From Vibrio bivalvicida (GTDB taxonomy: Bacteria; Pseudomonadota; Gammaproteobacteria; Enterobacterales; Vibrionaceae): a stretch of DNA of 37,338 nucleotides. The notes under the pieces are model-generated. The model worked only from the letters and a program-made list of their open reading frames with translations, made no database searches and was not told the origin of the DNA. Below, in pieces: positions 7,089 to 17,035 of the stretch. How positions within the stretch are numbered: the stretch's first letter is position 1; each line of letters starts with the position of its first letter. Made by a program: the position numbers and the translations under genes. Location of the stretch: NCBI RefSeq assembly GCF_001399455.2, contig NZ_LLEI02000030.1, positions 1 through 37,338 on the forward strand. The letters run 5' to 3'.

Positions 7089-10000
7089 CTACTCACTTTC
7101 ATTGCTCTCTTGAGAGCAGGGAGAAGTTGCTTCTTTTAACTCTTCCGCATCAGAGCGTCCATCCCCATCAGTATCTGAATTATGAAGATCTGTGCAGATA
7201 TGATTTTCAACAAAATCCGGTATGGAATCCCCGTCAGAGTCTTGAAGTTGGAGGCTTTCGATATGAATATCTCCTAAAAGCAATAGATCATACTCATCCT
7301 TAGCTATATTCTTGACCCAATTACCTTTTATAGAAGTAAAATCGTACATCGCATGCAAATCTTCAGCGCCCTTGTCAGGTGTTAAGGCCATATGAGTCTT
7401 TATCTCATTATCGGAGAGCGCTTTATCCCAAATCTGCACGTTGTCTATAAAACCGTTAAAGTAATCAGAACCCTGACCTTGTTTATTCAAAGCACCTAAC
7501 CACAATGCATGGTTAAAAGGTGCAGTAATGCTTGACCATGAACGAGGATTTTTAGTTATAAGTACCCCGTTAATAAATAACTTTATCTGCTTATCACTTA
7601 TTACCAACGCGAGATGGTTCCACTCATCGACAGAATATTCTGGTTCGTTAAAAGAATACCCACTTTTTCTATCTTCACCCCAAGCAAACTTTCTCTGCGC
7701 ATACTCAACACCGGCATAATAGTGTTGTTCGCTGTTTTCACTTACACCTAACAACTGAGATTCCAAGCTGTCTGATTTAAACCAATACATAAAGGTTGAG
7801 TTGCTGCTTTTAGGGAAGAACGGAGTAATCGCATAACCTTTGCTAAGCGATAAAGTTCCAGACTCCACTGATGTCTCAGGCAAATGTTTGGTTTGTGTTT
7901 TTCGGTATTCGTCCCAATTGGAGATACCGTTGCCATTGCTGTCGAAGTTGGCATCCGCAATTAAGCCGTCACTGCCATGATCACGTTCAAAATCGTCAGT
8001 TAGACCATCATGATCACTGTCAGGATCGCAAGGATTGGTAATAAGAATAAATGGTTTACCCACAGAAAGTTCATCACCATCACTGATCCCGTCGCCATCA
8101 CTATCAGCGGTTAAACCATCAGTACAAAATGCCAACTCTAATCGGTCAACCAATCCATCACCATCACTGTCTTCGTCGCTAGGTTCCGCTACTAAGTGGG
8201 CACCATGAGTTAATTTGAGATCGTATTCACCTGTAGCCAGATTCATGATCCAATCGCCTTTGGAGTGAGTAAAGTCGTACCATGCTGCTAGGCCTTCATC
8301 ACTAGGCGCCGGAGCGGTAAACATATATTGATAGATTTCCGAAGGACTGATTGCGCGATTCCAAATACCAACATTGTCGACCAAGCCCTCCATATACTCC
8401 TTTGCTATACCATTGTCGTTTACAGCACCAATATAGGTCGCCCAAACATTAGACAACTCTGCTCTATGTGGATGTTTTTCATCAACCTTTACGCCATTGA
8501 CATAGAGCTGAGTCTTACCACTGTTGGACAGAACTAGAGCTAAGTGTACCCAGCCATCAGCAGAAAGATTGCCGAGCTTAGAGCGAGAACTATACTTGTC
8601 GCCGAACACCACATCACCTCGAGAAAACCCCAGCTTGTGCGTGTCCATGTTTCCCAGCTGCTGCTGGCCATTTGTCTGATACTGTCCCCAGAACATTAAC
8701 GTCATATCGTGGGAATCAAAAAAGTGATTACTAATGGCGTAGCCTCTATTGTCACTAAGTTGTAAGGCGCGTTTTGCACCCATCTGCGACGCTTGAGGCA
8801 GCTCTTTGACTTGTGAGTTTGCATAGACTTGCCAATTGTTTCGCTCGTCTGCCGAATTAGCCATACGCCCAGAGTCCGCGATTAAGGGGTTAGTCTGGTG
8901 CTCAAGTTCAAAACTATCAGGGATATTGTCGAGGTCTGTATCTGCCAAGCAAGGGTCAGTAACCGTTGAGTAGTTTGAGTCTACGCCATACTCTTGCCCA
9001 TCCAGCAAACCATCGCCATCGGTGTCAGATCGTGTAGCATCTAAGCAGCTGGCTATTTCTAACTTGTCGTCCAGACCATCCTTATCTAAATCGACAACTG
9101 GACGCTCTGCTGAAATTTTCGCACCGTGAACAAGTTTCAGATCATAAAGGTTTGTCACCTCATTCTTAACCCAACCATGTTTAGTGTGGTCAAAGCGATA
9201 CAACCATTCCAAGGTACTGTCTGACTCAGGATTCGGCGGCGTGATCATATAACGGCGGACTTCTTCACGAGTGAGTTCACGCTTCCACTTTATGACGTTA
9301 TTCAATTTGCCATTCATATGTCGCCCAGCCAGCCCTTCAATATTGGCCGCGCCTAAGAAAAAGGGGTATGCAATCGCCTTTAGAGTTCCCTTACGTTGCA
9401 GTGCTAGTTGCCCATTGACATACAAGGTTGTAACGTTTTTACCAATAGTCAACGCAATATGGTTCCACTGCTCATTAACTAAGTCGTGGTCATAAGCTAT
9501 CTCACCATACTTCTTAGTCCTATACATAGCACCATACATACTGTGACCCAACGCTAATGCTGAACTACTGTTAATATCAACCACACCAGAAAGTGATTGT
9601 TCTTTAACAAAGAGTTTTTCATTCGGTTTGTACCAAAACATAATTGTGGCTGGGTCAGAAGTCGGGTAGTAACCTGTAATGGCGTACCCTTGTGAACCTT
9701 CGATGTCTAACACTCCAGGCTCGTTTTGCTCACTGGCCAATTGAAACTCATCACTTTGGTTAAGTTCTTCTATATATCGCTGCCAATGTGTCTGCTGACC
9801 TTGTGCATCAACAATATGACCATCGGCTAATGCTGGATTCATACTATTGATAATTTCAAACGCATCGTCGATGCCATCATTATCGGTATCTGCGGTGCAT
9901 GGATCTGTCGTCACTTTTTGACCGTTGATAATGACACCAACATTGATTTCTTGCCCGTCATTCAGGCCATCGCCATCACTGTCGCTTTTCTCAGGGTCTG

Positions 10001-13000
10001 TACAATAGGTGGTTTCAAACTCGTCACTCAACCCGTCTCTATCGCTATCGTTAGATTGCTCCGATTCAACAATATGCGCACCTTTAACCAACTTAAGATC
10101 ATAGGTATCAGTCGCTGCATTTTTTACCCAGCCACCTAGGTATTGCGAAAAGTCATACCAAGCGACTAAGCTTTTGTCGCTTTTCTCGGGACGCTTGCGC
10201 ATATAGTTGATTATGTCCTGCTGAGAAAGTGGCTTGCTCCAAAGTTGAATATCATCAATCTGACCACTTTGGTGAAACACATCTTTGCCAAGATAATTGA
10301 CCGCACCAAACCACATAGCATAGGTCGAATCTGTGTCGCTACTTAAATAGTCTTTAATGCTAATCACTTGCTCTAGCTGGCCATTAACATAGAGTTTTTT
10401 GGTGTCGTCAGAGATAACCAACGCCATATGCGTCCAGACATCACTTTTTGCTGTAGCGCTAGTTTCTAATACCTGACCCCAAGAGCGACCAAAGGGCTTG
10501 TTGCGTTTGTCGATACCTAAATAATGCCCTTTATATGTATCTTTCTTTACGCCACTGTACTGCGCCAAATCTGACTTATCAGTTTTAAACCAATACATTA
10601 AGGTCGCTTGCTGTTGATACTTGTCAAACGCGATACCCGAAACCGCATAACCTAGGTTACCCGACACATTAAGCCCACCGCTAACGCTTTCAACCTTTTC
10701 ACCTTGGGCCAGTAGTTTTTCTTTACTACGAGTCGCATAGAATTGCCAGTTAGTAATCTTTCTCTGTGGCGACACTTGATTAACATCGTGGAGAGTGGGG
10801 TCAAACCCATTTTCTTGTTCAAACTTATCGTCAATACCATCATTGTCGGTATCTATCGAACAGGGATTGGTCGATTTTAAACCGTTAGCTGGCACGAGCT
10901 CTTGTCTATCTGGTAGGCCATCGTTATCTGTATCCGGATGATTTGGATCAAGGCATAGGCCTGATTCAAATGCATCTGAAAGGCCATCGCCATCGCTGTC
11001 TTGCTTTGGTTCGGCAAGCTTTAAACGACTGGCATCGGTTAACTTGAGGTCAAACTTGTCATTGGCTTTGTTGTCAACCCAAGCACCACGAGACTTAGAA
11101 AAGTCATAATAAGCCACTATTCCTTGCTCATTACCTTTCGGAGGCTCGGTCATATAACGGCGTACTTGGTGTTGGGCGAGTGAGTGTTTCCAAAACTGAA
11201 CATCATCAATTAGACCATTCATAAAGTGCTTGGGCGCACTCGACGCATTCTGAGCACCAACCCATAAAGCAAGGATCTCTTTTCGAGAGTACCAAGACGG
11301 CACTCTGCCGCTGTAGGCCAAGTCGCCATTTAAGTACACTTGAGCATGGTAAGTATCGGAGTTCCAGCTCAAAGCAAAATGCTGCCAGCTATTTGTGACA
11401 ATTGACTTACTGTTGTAAACAGAAATAGCGCTGGAGGATGAATTATATGTACCTTTAATAGCCCTATCTCTACCTATTCCCAATGCGAGCTTATGCCAAC
11501 CTGAACCCGAAAAACCAGAATATTGATCCGACAACGTTTTCGGCTTAAACCAATACATTAACGTGAAATCTTCACGGTTATTCGTAAGCCCGGTAATGGC
11601 ATAAGCCTGACTGTCCGTTAAGTCAAAATGCCTGTCTTGAACAATGACATCAAGATTGCTGTCGACACTTTCAGAATGCGATACATAACCTCGCCAATAC
11701 GTTTCTCCGGTATCAGAGTTTAGTTTTAGCACATCATTTACAGCTGGGTTCATTCCCAACTGATATTCGTAGTCATCTGGAATACCATCATTGTCACTAT
11801 CCACTTGACAGGCATTGGATATAACGTCGATTCTAGAACCAATACCAAATTCTTCACCGTCGGAAACACCATCGCCGTCACTGTCGGGATTATCACTATT
11901 AGTACACAGAGCCTGTTCAAATGTATCGGCGAGTCCATCGCTGTCTGTATCGAGATAGTCTTCTTCTGCTGACAGCTCCGCACCTGCCGCAAGTTTCAAG
12001 TCAAACTTGTTCGTTACTTTATTTTGAACCCATTCGCCGCGGCTATGATTAAAATCGTAATAAGCGACCAAATCGCTACTGGTGACACTGTCGAGACTGA
12101 ACATGCTCTTTGCAACCTCTTCAGCAGACAGCGCTGCCCGCCAGACGCTCAGATTATCAATCACTCCTTCCACACTTTCAGCCTGCCAGGCCCGTTTTTG
12201 GTGGCGCGCGCCAAACCAGAGTGCATACTGACTGACGTCTTTAAATGTTAGTCCTCTCCACGTACGCCTTAGCTGACCGTTAACATAAATCTTGGCCGTA
12301 GAACCCGAGTAAGTCATGGCAAAATGGGTCCAACGTTCGTCCTCAATCTTAACTTTACTCAACGTCGTAGATATATTTCCAACACCGAAGGTGACACTAT
12401 TTTCTTTATCGACACCGATATAAAAACGTCGACCATTATCATCATCACTACCCATGGTTTGTTTAGTGTCGCTATGAGAGTGTTTAATCCAGTACGTCAA
12501 GCTTAATGCTTCCCCATCGGGCGCAATCCCCGAAATGGCATAGCCATCATTATTGCGTACATCCAATACTCTTGGTGTTGAAACTATCTCAACTTGTTGC
12601 TGTTGATGCTTTTCAGCAATCCAATCGACATAGTGAGACCAACTATCACTGCGGTAGCTGTCTACCACCATGGGATCGCTGCCCACTTTGACTTCGTAGG
12701 CATCTTCGATTCCGTCGAAGTCGCTATCTTGAAGACAAGGGAAAGAGGTCGTTATGGTTGATTCACCAAAGCGTATTTCTAGGTTGTCAGCAAGACCATC
12801 ACCATCGCTGTCGGAATGTTGAGAAGAGGTGCAGAGGCTCTCTTCAATATGATCGGGGAGCAAATCACGATCACTATCTAATGCAGAGAAAGTACTATTA
12901 TTACTGGCACTGCTTATGCCATGACCATTATTCGCAATGACTTTCCAGTATCTGGGCTGGCTATCTACAATATGATTCAACTCAACCACTATCTGAGATT

Positions 13001-13364
13001 CTTTGATACCCGTCTTAAACTGCTTGAGATTCGATAGATCTTTTCCAAACCACAAGTCATAGGAGACTGCGCCATTGACAGCTTCCCATGAGAACAAGAT
13101 CGGTTGACTGAAATTGAATACTGCACCATTGGCTGGTTCATTCAGAACGGGGCTACTTAAATGCGCCCCATTAGAGCCATGCAAAACGCTTAAGCGATTT
13201 CCCAGAGCGTCTAGGTTATGATAGTTATGCTTCTCATCTCCCTTTTCTGCAACCAACTGTCCACGCATGTTGTAACGATAATCAACTTGGTATGCATTGA
13301 CGCTTGAACAGAGCATAGCGATAAATAGAAAGCAAAGTTTAAGGAGTATGTTTAGTTCAGACAA
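7089..13364 (-). CDS. Giant secreted LamG / thrombospondin type 3 repeat protein
   Basis: This 2091-residue protein has a signal peptide (about 5-24, ending SSVNA), one YD-repeat-like segment (about 28-62, YRYNMRGQLV and LDALGNRLSV), a fibronectin-III-like domain (about 70-160), and then six modules of about 310 residues. Each module is a thrombospondin-3 calcium block (DSDGDGLxD motifs, with a pair of cysteines such as C178 and C210) followed by a LamG/concanavalin-like domain (GYAISG, W-x-HFA, LYVNGQL, GxIDNVQxW). A seventh TSP3 block ends the protein. It probably binds glycans or surfaces and presents or anchors the Rhs protein encoded next. The start is a TTG with no clear ribosome site, and an in-frame TAA lies four codons upstream, so no longer form is possible. 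Confidence 0.85.
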   Translation of the reverse strand: MSELNILLKLCFLFIAMLCSSVNAYQVDYRYNMRGQLVAEKGDEKHNYHNLDALGNRLSVLHGSNGAHLSSPVLNEPANGAVFNFSQPILFSWEAVNGAVSYDLWFGKDLSNLKQFKTGIKESQIVVELNHIVDSQPRYWKVIANNGHGISSASNNSTFSALDSDRDLLPDHIEESLCTSSQHSDSDGDGLADNLEIRFGESTITTSFPCLQDSDFDGIEDAYEVKVGSDPMVVDSYRSDSWSHYVDWIAEKHQQQQVEIVSTPRVLDVRNNDGYAISGIAPDGEALSLTYWIKHSHSDTKQTMGSDDDNGRRFYIGVDKENSVTFGVGNISTTLSKVKIEDERWTHFAMTYSGSTAKIYVNGQLRRTWRGLTFKDVSQYALWFGARHQKRAWQAESVEGVIDNLSVWRAALSAEEVAKSMFSLDSVTSSDLVAYYDFNHSRGEWVQNKVTNKFDLKLAAGAELSAEEDYLDTDSDGLADTFEQALCTNSDNPDSDGDGVSDGEEFGIGSRIDVISNACQVDSDNDGIPDDYEYQLGMNPAVNDVLKLNSDTGETYWRGYVSHSESVDSNLDVIVQDRHFDLTDSQAYAITGLTNNREDFTLMYWFKPKTLSDQYSGFSGSGWHKLALGIGRDRAIKGTYNSSSSAISVYNSKSIVTNSWQHFALSWNSDTYHAQVYLNGDLAYSGRVPSWYSRKEILALWVGAQNASSAPKHFMNGLIDDVQFWKHSLAQHQVRRYMTEPPKGNEQGIVAYYDFSKSRGAWVDNKANDKFDLKLTDASRLKLAEPKQDSDGDGLSDAFESGLCLDPNHPDTDNDGLPDRQELVPANGLKSTNPCSIDTDNDGIDDKFEQENGFDPTLHDVNQVSPQRKITNWQFYATRSKEKLLAQGEKVESVSGGLNVSGNLGYAVSGIAFDKYQQQATLMYWFKTDKSDLAQYSGVKKDTYKGHYLGIDKRNKPFGRSWGQVLETSATAKSDVWTHMALVISDDTKKLYVNGQLEQVISIKDYLSSDTDSTYAMWFGAVNYLGKDVFHQSGQIDDIQLWSKPLSQQDIINYMRKRPEKSDKSLVAWYDFSQYLGGWVKNAATDTYDLKLVKGAHIVESEQSNDSDRDGLSDEFETTYCTDPEKSDSDGDGLNDGQEINVGVIINGQKVTTDPCTADTDNDGIDDAFEIINSMNPALADGHIVDAQGQQTHWQRYIEELNQSDEFQLASEQNEPGVLDIEGSQGYAITGYYPTSDPATIMFWYKPNEKLFVKEQSLSGVVDINSSSALALGHSMYGAMYRTKKYGEIAYDHDLVNEQWNHIALTIGKNVTTLYVNGQLALQRKGTLKAIAYPFFLGAANIEGLAGRHMNGKLNNVIKWKRELTREEVRRYMITPPNPESDSTLEWLYRFDHTKHGWVKNEVTNLYDLKLVHGAKISAERPVVDLDKDGLDDKLEIASCLDATRSDTDGDGLLDGQEYGVDSNYSTVTDPCLADTDLDNIPDSFELEHQTNPLIADSGRMANSADERNNWQVYANSQVKELPQASQMGAKRALQLSDNRGYAISNHFFDSHDMTLMFWGQYQTNGQQQLGNMDTHKLGFSRGDVVFGDKYSSRSKLGNLSADGWVHLALVLSNSGKTQLYVNGVKVDEKHPHRAELSNVWATYIGAVNDNGIAKEYMEGLVDNVGIWNRAISPSEIYQYMFTAPAPSDEGLAAWYDFTHSKGDWIMNLATGEYDLKLTHGAHLVAEPSDEDSDGDGLVDRLELAFCTDGLTADSDGDGISDGDELSVGKPFILITNPCDPDSDHDGLTDDFERDHGSDGLIADANFDSNGNGISNWDEYRKTQTKHLPETSVESGTLSLSKGYAITPFFPKSSNSTFMYWFKSDSLESQLLGVSENSEQHYYAGVEYAQRKFAWGEDRKSGYSFNEPEYSVDEWNHLALVISDKQIKLFINGVLITKNPRSWSSITAPFNHALWLGALNKQGQGSDYFNGFIDNVQIWDKALSDNEIKTHMALTPDKGAEDLHAMYDFTSIKGNWVKNIAKDEYDLLLLGDIHIESLQLQDSDGDSIPDFVENHICTDLHNSDTDGDGRSDAEELKEATSPCSQESNESE

Positions 13365-13831
13365 AGTACTTGATTAATAAAAGAAACGACTATCATTGAT
13401 AATATTAAATCTATCTCTAAAGGTGAAATAAACTTATTTTATATCTTTATAAGCATCACTTATGACCTATAGGCATTAACTTCAAGGTTTACAGTACGAA
13501 TTCAACTTCAAATTTTTTGTTATTTTATTTTAAAACACTACAAAAAATAAATAGTTAAAAAAGAAAACGCTAATTTAATTTACACTAATCATTATCCTTT
13601 GAATATATAGCTCCGCACTATTCTGTAAAAACCTAATCTACACAAATACAAGTTATATATGCATAAAATATAAATATTAACGCAACAGAACTATCAATAG
13701 CCGAATTTCACAATGTTAACCATAAAGGTTGATAATGAGATATAGATCCACTCAATGAGAACTCGCCAGTTACATTTGCGTTAAATTAATTATATTTTGT
13801 TACAAAACCTAGGCACCAATAAAAATACAAT
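13365..13831. other. AT-rich divergent intergenic region
   Basis: These 467 bases separate the minus-strand toxin operon from the plus-strand protease genes and must hold both promoters. They are very rich in A and T, with many short runs such as TTTTATTTTAAAA. I see no open frame, no strong inverted repeat and no clear -35/-10 pair that stands out from the background. The composition would suit silencing by H-NS, which is inference. Confidence 0.5.
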
Positions 13832-14077
13832 ATGAAATCAATCAGTGGCTTATTAGCTCTCATATGCACATCTTCAATGGCTGGCGGCATAGATGACGAA
13901 CGACTTCTAGAATCGCTCATCAAACAGGGTATTATTTGCGAAGACCAAAGCGAACTTGAAAAACAAGAATCGTTGCAAATTTATCTTTCTCGAAAATTCT
14001 CAAAATCTTCTAGTAAAAACCATTCTGAAGAGCCGTCCGACGCGGCAGAAACTGACTGTATTTCAGCGAAAGAATAA
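13832..14077 (+). CDS. Small secreted protein resembling the PrtV propeptide
   Basis: This 81-residue protein has a signal peptide (about 1-17, MKSISGLLALICTSSMA). The mature part starts GGIDDERLLESLIKQGII, followed by a helical segment (SLQIYLSRKF) and a Ser/Glu-rich tail with two cysteines in the mature protein. The segment aligns with the N-terminal propeptide of the protease encoded 124 bp downstream (there: NEDKVIEMLVAQGKL, then ALDKFIDGKL), with the same spacing between the two helices. A stand-alone propeptide relative could inhibit or chaperone the protease. The function is inferred from this local similarity and adjacency. The ribosome site is weak. Confidence 0.6.
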   Translation: MKSISGLLALICTSSMAGGIDDERLLESLIKQGIICEDQSELEKQESLQIYLSRKFSKSSSKNHSEEPSDAAETDCISAKE

Positions 14078-14138
14078 CGATAAAACGCGTTAGCCATAAT
14101 GACCCACCGATTATTCGATTGGGTGCTGATTGGATCTA

Positions 14139-14151
14139 ACAACGTCGTTGT
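14139..14151. promoter_or_regulatory. Short palindrome upstream of the M6 protease gene
   Basis: ACAACG-T-CGTTGT is a perfect inverted repeat with six-base arms, 50 bases before the protease start. It could be a regulator site or a small hairpin in the leader. No known consensus is claimed. Confidence 0.3.
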
Positions 14152-14201
14152 ACCTGCTATTTAGCGGGTTGTTGGCAATAAAAAATAAATAAGGAAATAT
14201 A

Positions 14202-16958
14202 ATGAAAACGATGAGGAAATCACTGCTAGCGTCAGCAGTGTTCACTCTATTCAGCGCAAGTGGTAATGCCCAGACTCCGATCGACTTGGGCGTCATTAAT
14301 GAAGACAAAGTCATTGAAATGCTTGTTGCCCAAGGGAAACTTAATCCCAATGCCTCAGTTGAAGATCGTCAAAATGCGCTAGATAAGTTCATCGACGGCA
14401 AACTAAATCGTGGTTTTAAAGGTGATGCACAGTTCGGCAAAAAAGCCTTGGAGCAACGCGCTAAAATTCTAAAATCGATAGAGTTTGATAAAGGGCTTCG
14501 CAAGGCTCATATTTTTTCATTCGACCCGAATGACAAGCGTACCGACAAAGTTCTTGCCGTATTAGTCGATTTCCCAGACTTGCCTTGGGACGACAACAGG
14601 TTGACTAAAGAGCATACTGAAATGCTCTATGATCGCTATGAGCCTGGCCATTATCAAGAACTGCTGTTCTCAGATGTTGGTTACACTGGCCCCAACGGCG
14701 AAAACTTTATCTCTATGCGCCAGTACTATGAAAATGAATCTGGCAACAGCTATAGTGTTGCAGGTCAAGCTGCTGGTTGGTATCGCGCCAAAAATAATGC
14801 TTCGTTCTACGGTGGTAACTCCCCTACAACAGATAACGATTTAAATGCTCAAGAGCTAGTCCGTGAAGCACTAAATCAGTTAGCGAATGATCCTTCGATC
14901 AATCTAGCAGACTATGACATTGAAGACCGTTACGACTATGACGGTGATGGAAACTTCCGCGAACCTGATGGGGTAATCGACCACCTAATGGTTTTCCATG
15001 CATCAGTTGGTGAAGAGGCTGGTGGAGGCGTACTTGGTGCAGATGCAATTTGGTCACACCGTTACAACTTGGGCAAGTACCACGTATTGTCAGGCACATC
15101 TAGTACCGTACCGGGGCGATTCAATGGCCAGTACGCAGCGTTTGATTACACAATACAGCCAATAGATGCGGCTGCTGGCGTCTGCGCTCACGAATATGGC
15201 CATGACCTTGGCCTACCAGATGAATATGATACTCAATATACAGGTAAGGGCGAACCCGTCTCTTACTGGTCTATCATGTCTTCAGGAAGTTGGGCGGGGC
15301 AGATCGGTGGTACTCAGCCAACTGCGTTTAGTTCGTGGGCAAAACAGTTCCTTCAAGCGTCTATTGGAGGCCGTTGGGTAGATAACTCAGTCGTCACTTT
15401 AAACGACATAGATGCCAAACCTATTGAAATAAAACTGCATCAAACCGTCGATAATGATAAACACAATATGGTGCGCGTAGACCTTCCGGTTAAACGTACC
15501 GCTGGACTTACCCCATTTAATGGAAAGTTCAATTTCCACAGTGGTAAAGGTGATGATCTAAAGAACAGCATGGAACGCAAGGTTACCCTTCCTGCTGCAT
15601 CTCAAATTAAGCTTACCTTTAACGCATGGTATCAAATCGAGAAAGATTACGATTTTGCTCGTGTTCTAGTCAATGGACAACCAATTTCAGGCAACATCAC
15701 CACTAATGATGACCCGTACAATACTGGACTAGTTCCGGCGATCGCTGGCGACTCAAAAGGCTGGGTTGACGCTGAATTTGACTTGTCACAATGGGCCGGA
15801 CAACAGATTACCCTTGGTTTCGATTATGTCACTGATGGTGGATTAGCAATGGAAGGTCTTCATATAGACGACATTGCTCTAGACATAGATGGTTCAGTGA
15901 CCAATATAGATAACGGCGAAGCGCAATCAACATTTGCTTTAAATGGCTATCGTTTAAATGATGGCTTCAATGAAGCACCGCACTACTATCTACTTCAATG
16001 GCGTAGTCACACTGATGTAGACGAAGGTTTAAGCAACATCAAACGCTTCGGACAATTAATGTCATTCGAACCTGGATTAATCGTATGGTACGTTGATGAA
16101 TCGATGACGGATAACTGGGTAGGTAAGCATCCAGGTGAAGGTTGGCTAGGTGTCGTGGATGCCGACCAAAACGCAATGGTTTGGGCGAAATCTGGAACAG
16201 CTGCTCAAACTCGCTACCAAATACGCGACGCTGCTTTCTCATTGCAAGACCAAGCCAGTATGCGCCTAGAAAACGCCGATGGTGACGTCTTAGAAGATGT
16301 TAGTCTACTGGCAAACAACTCATTCTCTGATGATCAAGATTACTCCAACCCAATCGCTCCAGATTCTGGTCGTTTACTTACAGAATTTGGTATCGCAATT
16401 GAGGTGATTGAGCAAGCCCCTACAAACGAGTACGGCGTGATCAAGCTTTCTAAAGTACAGCAGCCAAATGTTGCCCCTACAGCAAGCTTTGAACTAACTG
16501 TAAACGGATTATCGGTGGTTTCTCAAAATAACAGTAGCGACTCAGATGGCGAAATCATATCTTACTTGTGGGATTTCGGAAATGGTGAAACCAGCACTGA
16601 CGCCGTACCAACTTGGACGTACTCTGAATCTGGCTCATACACCGTCTCACTTACTGTGACTGATGATATGGGCGCTATTCACACCAGCACGAAAAGCATT
16701 GATGTAGTTGCGCCTAATGCCTTACCTGTTGCGAGCGCCAAATATATCCATCTAGGTCGCTGGGTCACTATGTGGTCAACAAGTCACGATCCAGATGGGC
16801 GCATCGTTGATACTGAGTGGGTATTACCAAATGGCAAAATCAAACGCGGACGTGTGTTTACTAAGGTTTTCCCAAGTTACGGAAAACATGAAGTAAAACT
16901 GACTGTTATGGATGATGATGGTGTTAAAACTAGCAAAACCATTGTCGTTGATCTTTAA
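14202..16958 (+). CDS. prtV: Secreted M6 metalloprotease, PrtV / immune inhibitor A type
   Basis: This 918-residue zinc protease matches Vibrio cholerae PrtV in length and layout. A signal peptide (about 1-23) precedes a propeptide (about 30-105). The M6 catalytic domain has the zinc motif HEYGH at 330-334, followed by DLGLPDEYD. An insert and beta-sandwich region runs to about 755, and two PKD domains follow at about 758-836 and 838-918 (PTASFELTV, WDFGNGETS, YTVSLTVTDD). Asp-rich stretches such as DYDGDGN (245-251) suggest calcium binding. PrtV is exported by the type II system and degrades host proteins and other toxins. ATG at 14202 has AAGGA seven bases upstream. A strong terminator follows. 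Confidence 0.9.
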   Translation: MKTMRKSLLASAVFTLFSASGNAQTPIDLGVINEDKVIEMLVAQGKLNPNASVEDRQNALDKFIDGKLNRGFKGDAQFGKKALEQRAKILKSIEFDKGLRKAHIFSFDPNDKRTDKVLAVLVDFPDLPWDDNRLTKEHTEMLYDRYEPGHYQELLFSDVGYTGPNGENFISMRQYYENESGNSYSVAGQAAGWYRAKNNASFYGGNSPTTDNDLNAQELVREALNQLANDPSINLADYDIEDRYDYDGDGNFREPDGVIDHLMVFHASVGEEAGGGVLGADAIWSHRYNLGKYHVLSGTSSTVPGRFNGQYAAFDYTIQPIDAAAGVCAHEYGHDLGLPDEYDTQYTGKGEPVSYWSIMSSGSWAGQIGGTQPTAFSSWAKQFLQASIGGRWVDNSVVTLNDIDAKPIEIKLHQTVDNDKHNMVRVDLPVKRTAGLTPFNGKFNFHSGKGDDLKNSMERKVTLPAASQIKLTFNAWYQIEKDYDFARVLVNGQPISGNITTNDDPYNTGLVPAIAGDSKGWVDAEFDLSQWAGQQITLGFDYVTDGGLAMEGLHIDDIALDIDGSVTNIDNGEAQSTFALNGYRLNDGFNEAPHYYLLQWRSHTDVDEGLSNIKRFGQLMSFEPGLIVWYVDESMTDNWVGKHPGEGWLGVVDADQNAMVWAKSGTAAQTRYQIRDAAFSLQDQASMRLENADGDVLEDVSLLANNSFSDDQDYSNPIAPDSGRLLTEFGIAIEVIEQAPTNEYGVIKLSKVQQPNVAPTASFELTVNGLSVVSQNNSSDSDGEIISYLWDFGNGETSTDAVPTWTYSESGSYTVSLTVTDDMGAIHTSTKSIDVVAPNALPVASAKYIHLGRWVTMWSTSHDPDGRIVDTEWVLPNGKIKRGRVFTKVFPSYGKHEVKLTVMDDDGVKTSKTIVVDL

Positions 16959-17006
16959 TCTACTCTTTGTTTCTCTTTATTCCCATACTTCCATAATGTG
17001 AAGTTT

Positions 17007-17033
17007 GCGCGGCCACAACGGCCGCGCTTTTTT
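17007..17033 (+). terminator. Rho-independent terminator after the M6 protease gene
   Basis: GCGCGGCC-ACAAC-GGCCGCGC is a perfect eight-pair GC stem followed by six T on the plus strand. It ends three bases before the stop codon of the convergent aerolysin gene and so separates the two transcripts. Confidence 0.9.
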
Positions 17034-17035
17034 GT

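Noticed and set aside
7089..13364. Regularly spaced repeats of about 930 bp as a possible mobile or CRISPR-like array
   Set aside because: They are the protein-level LamG/TSP3 modules of one gene, well diverged at DNA level and without spacers.
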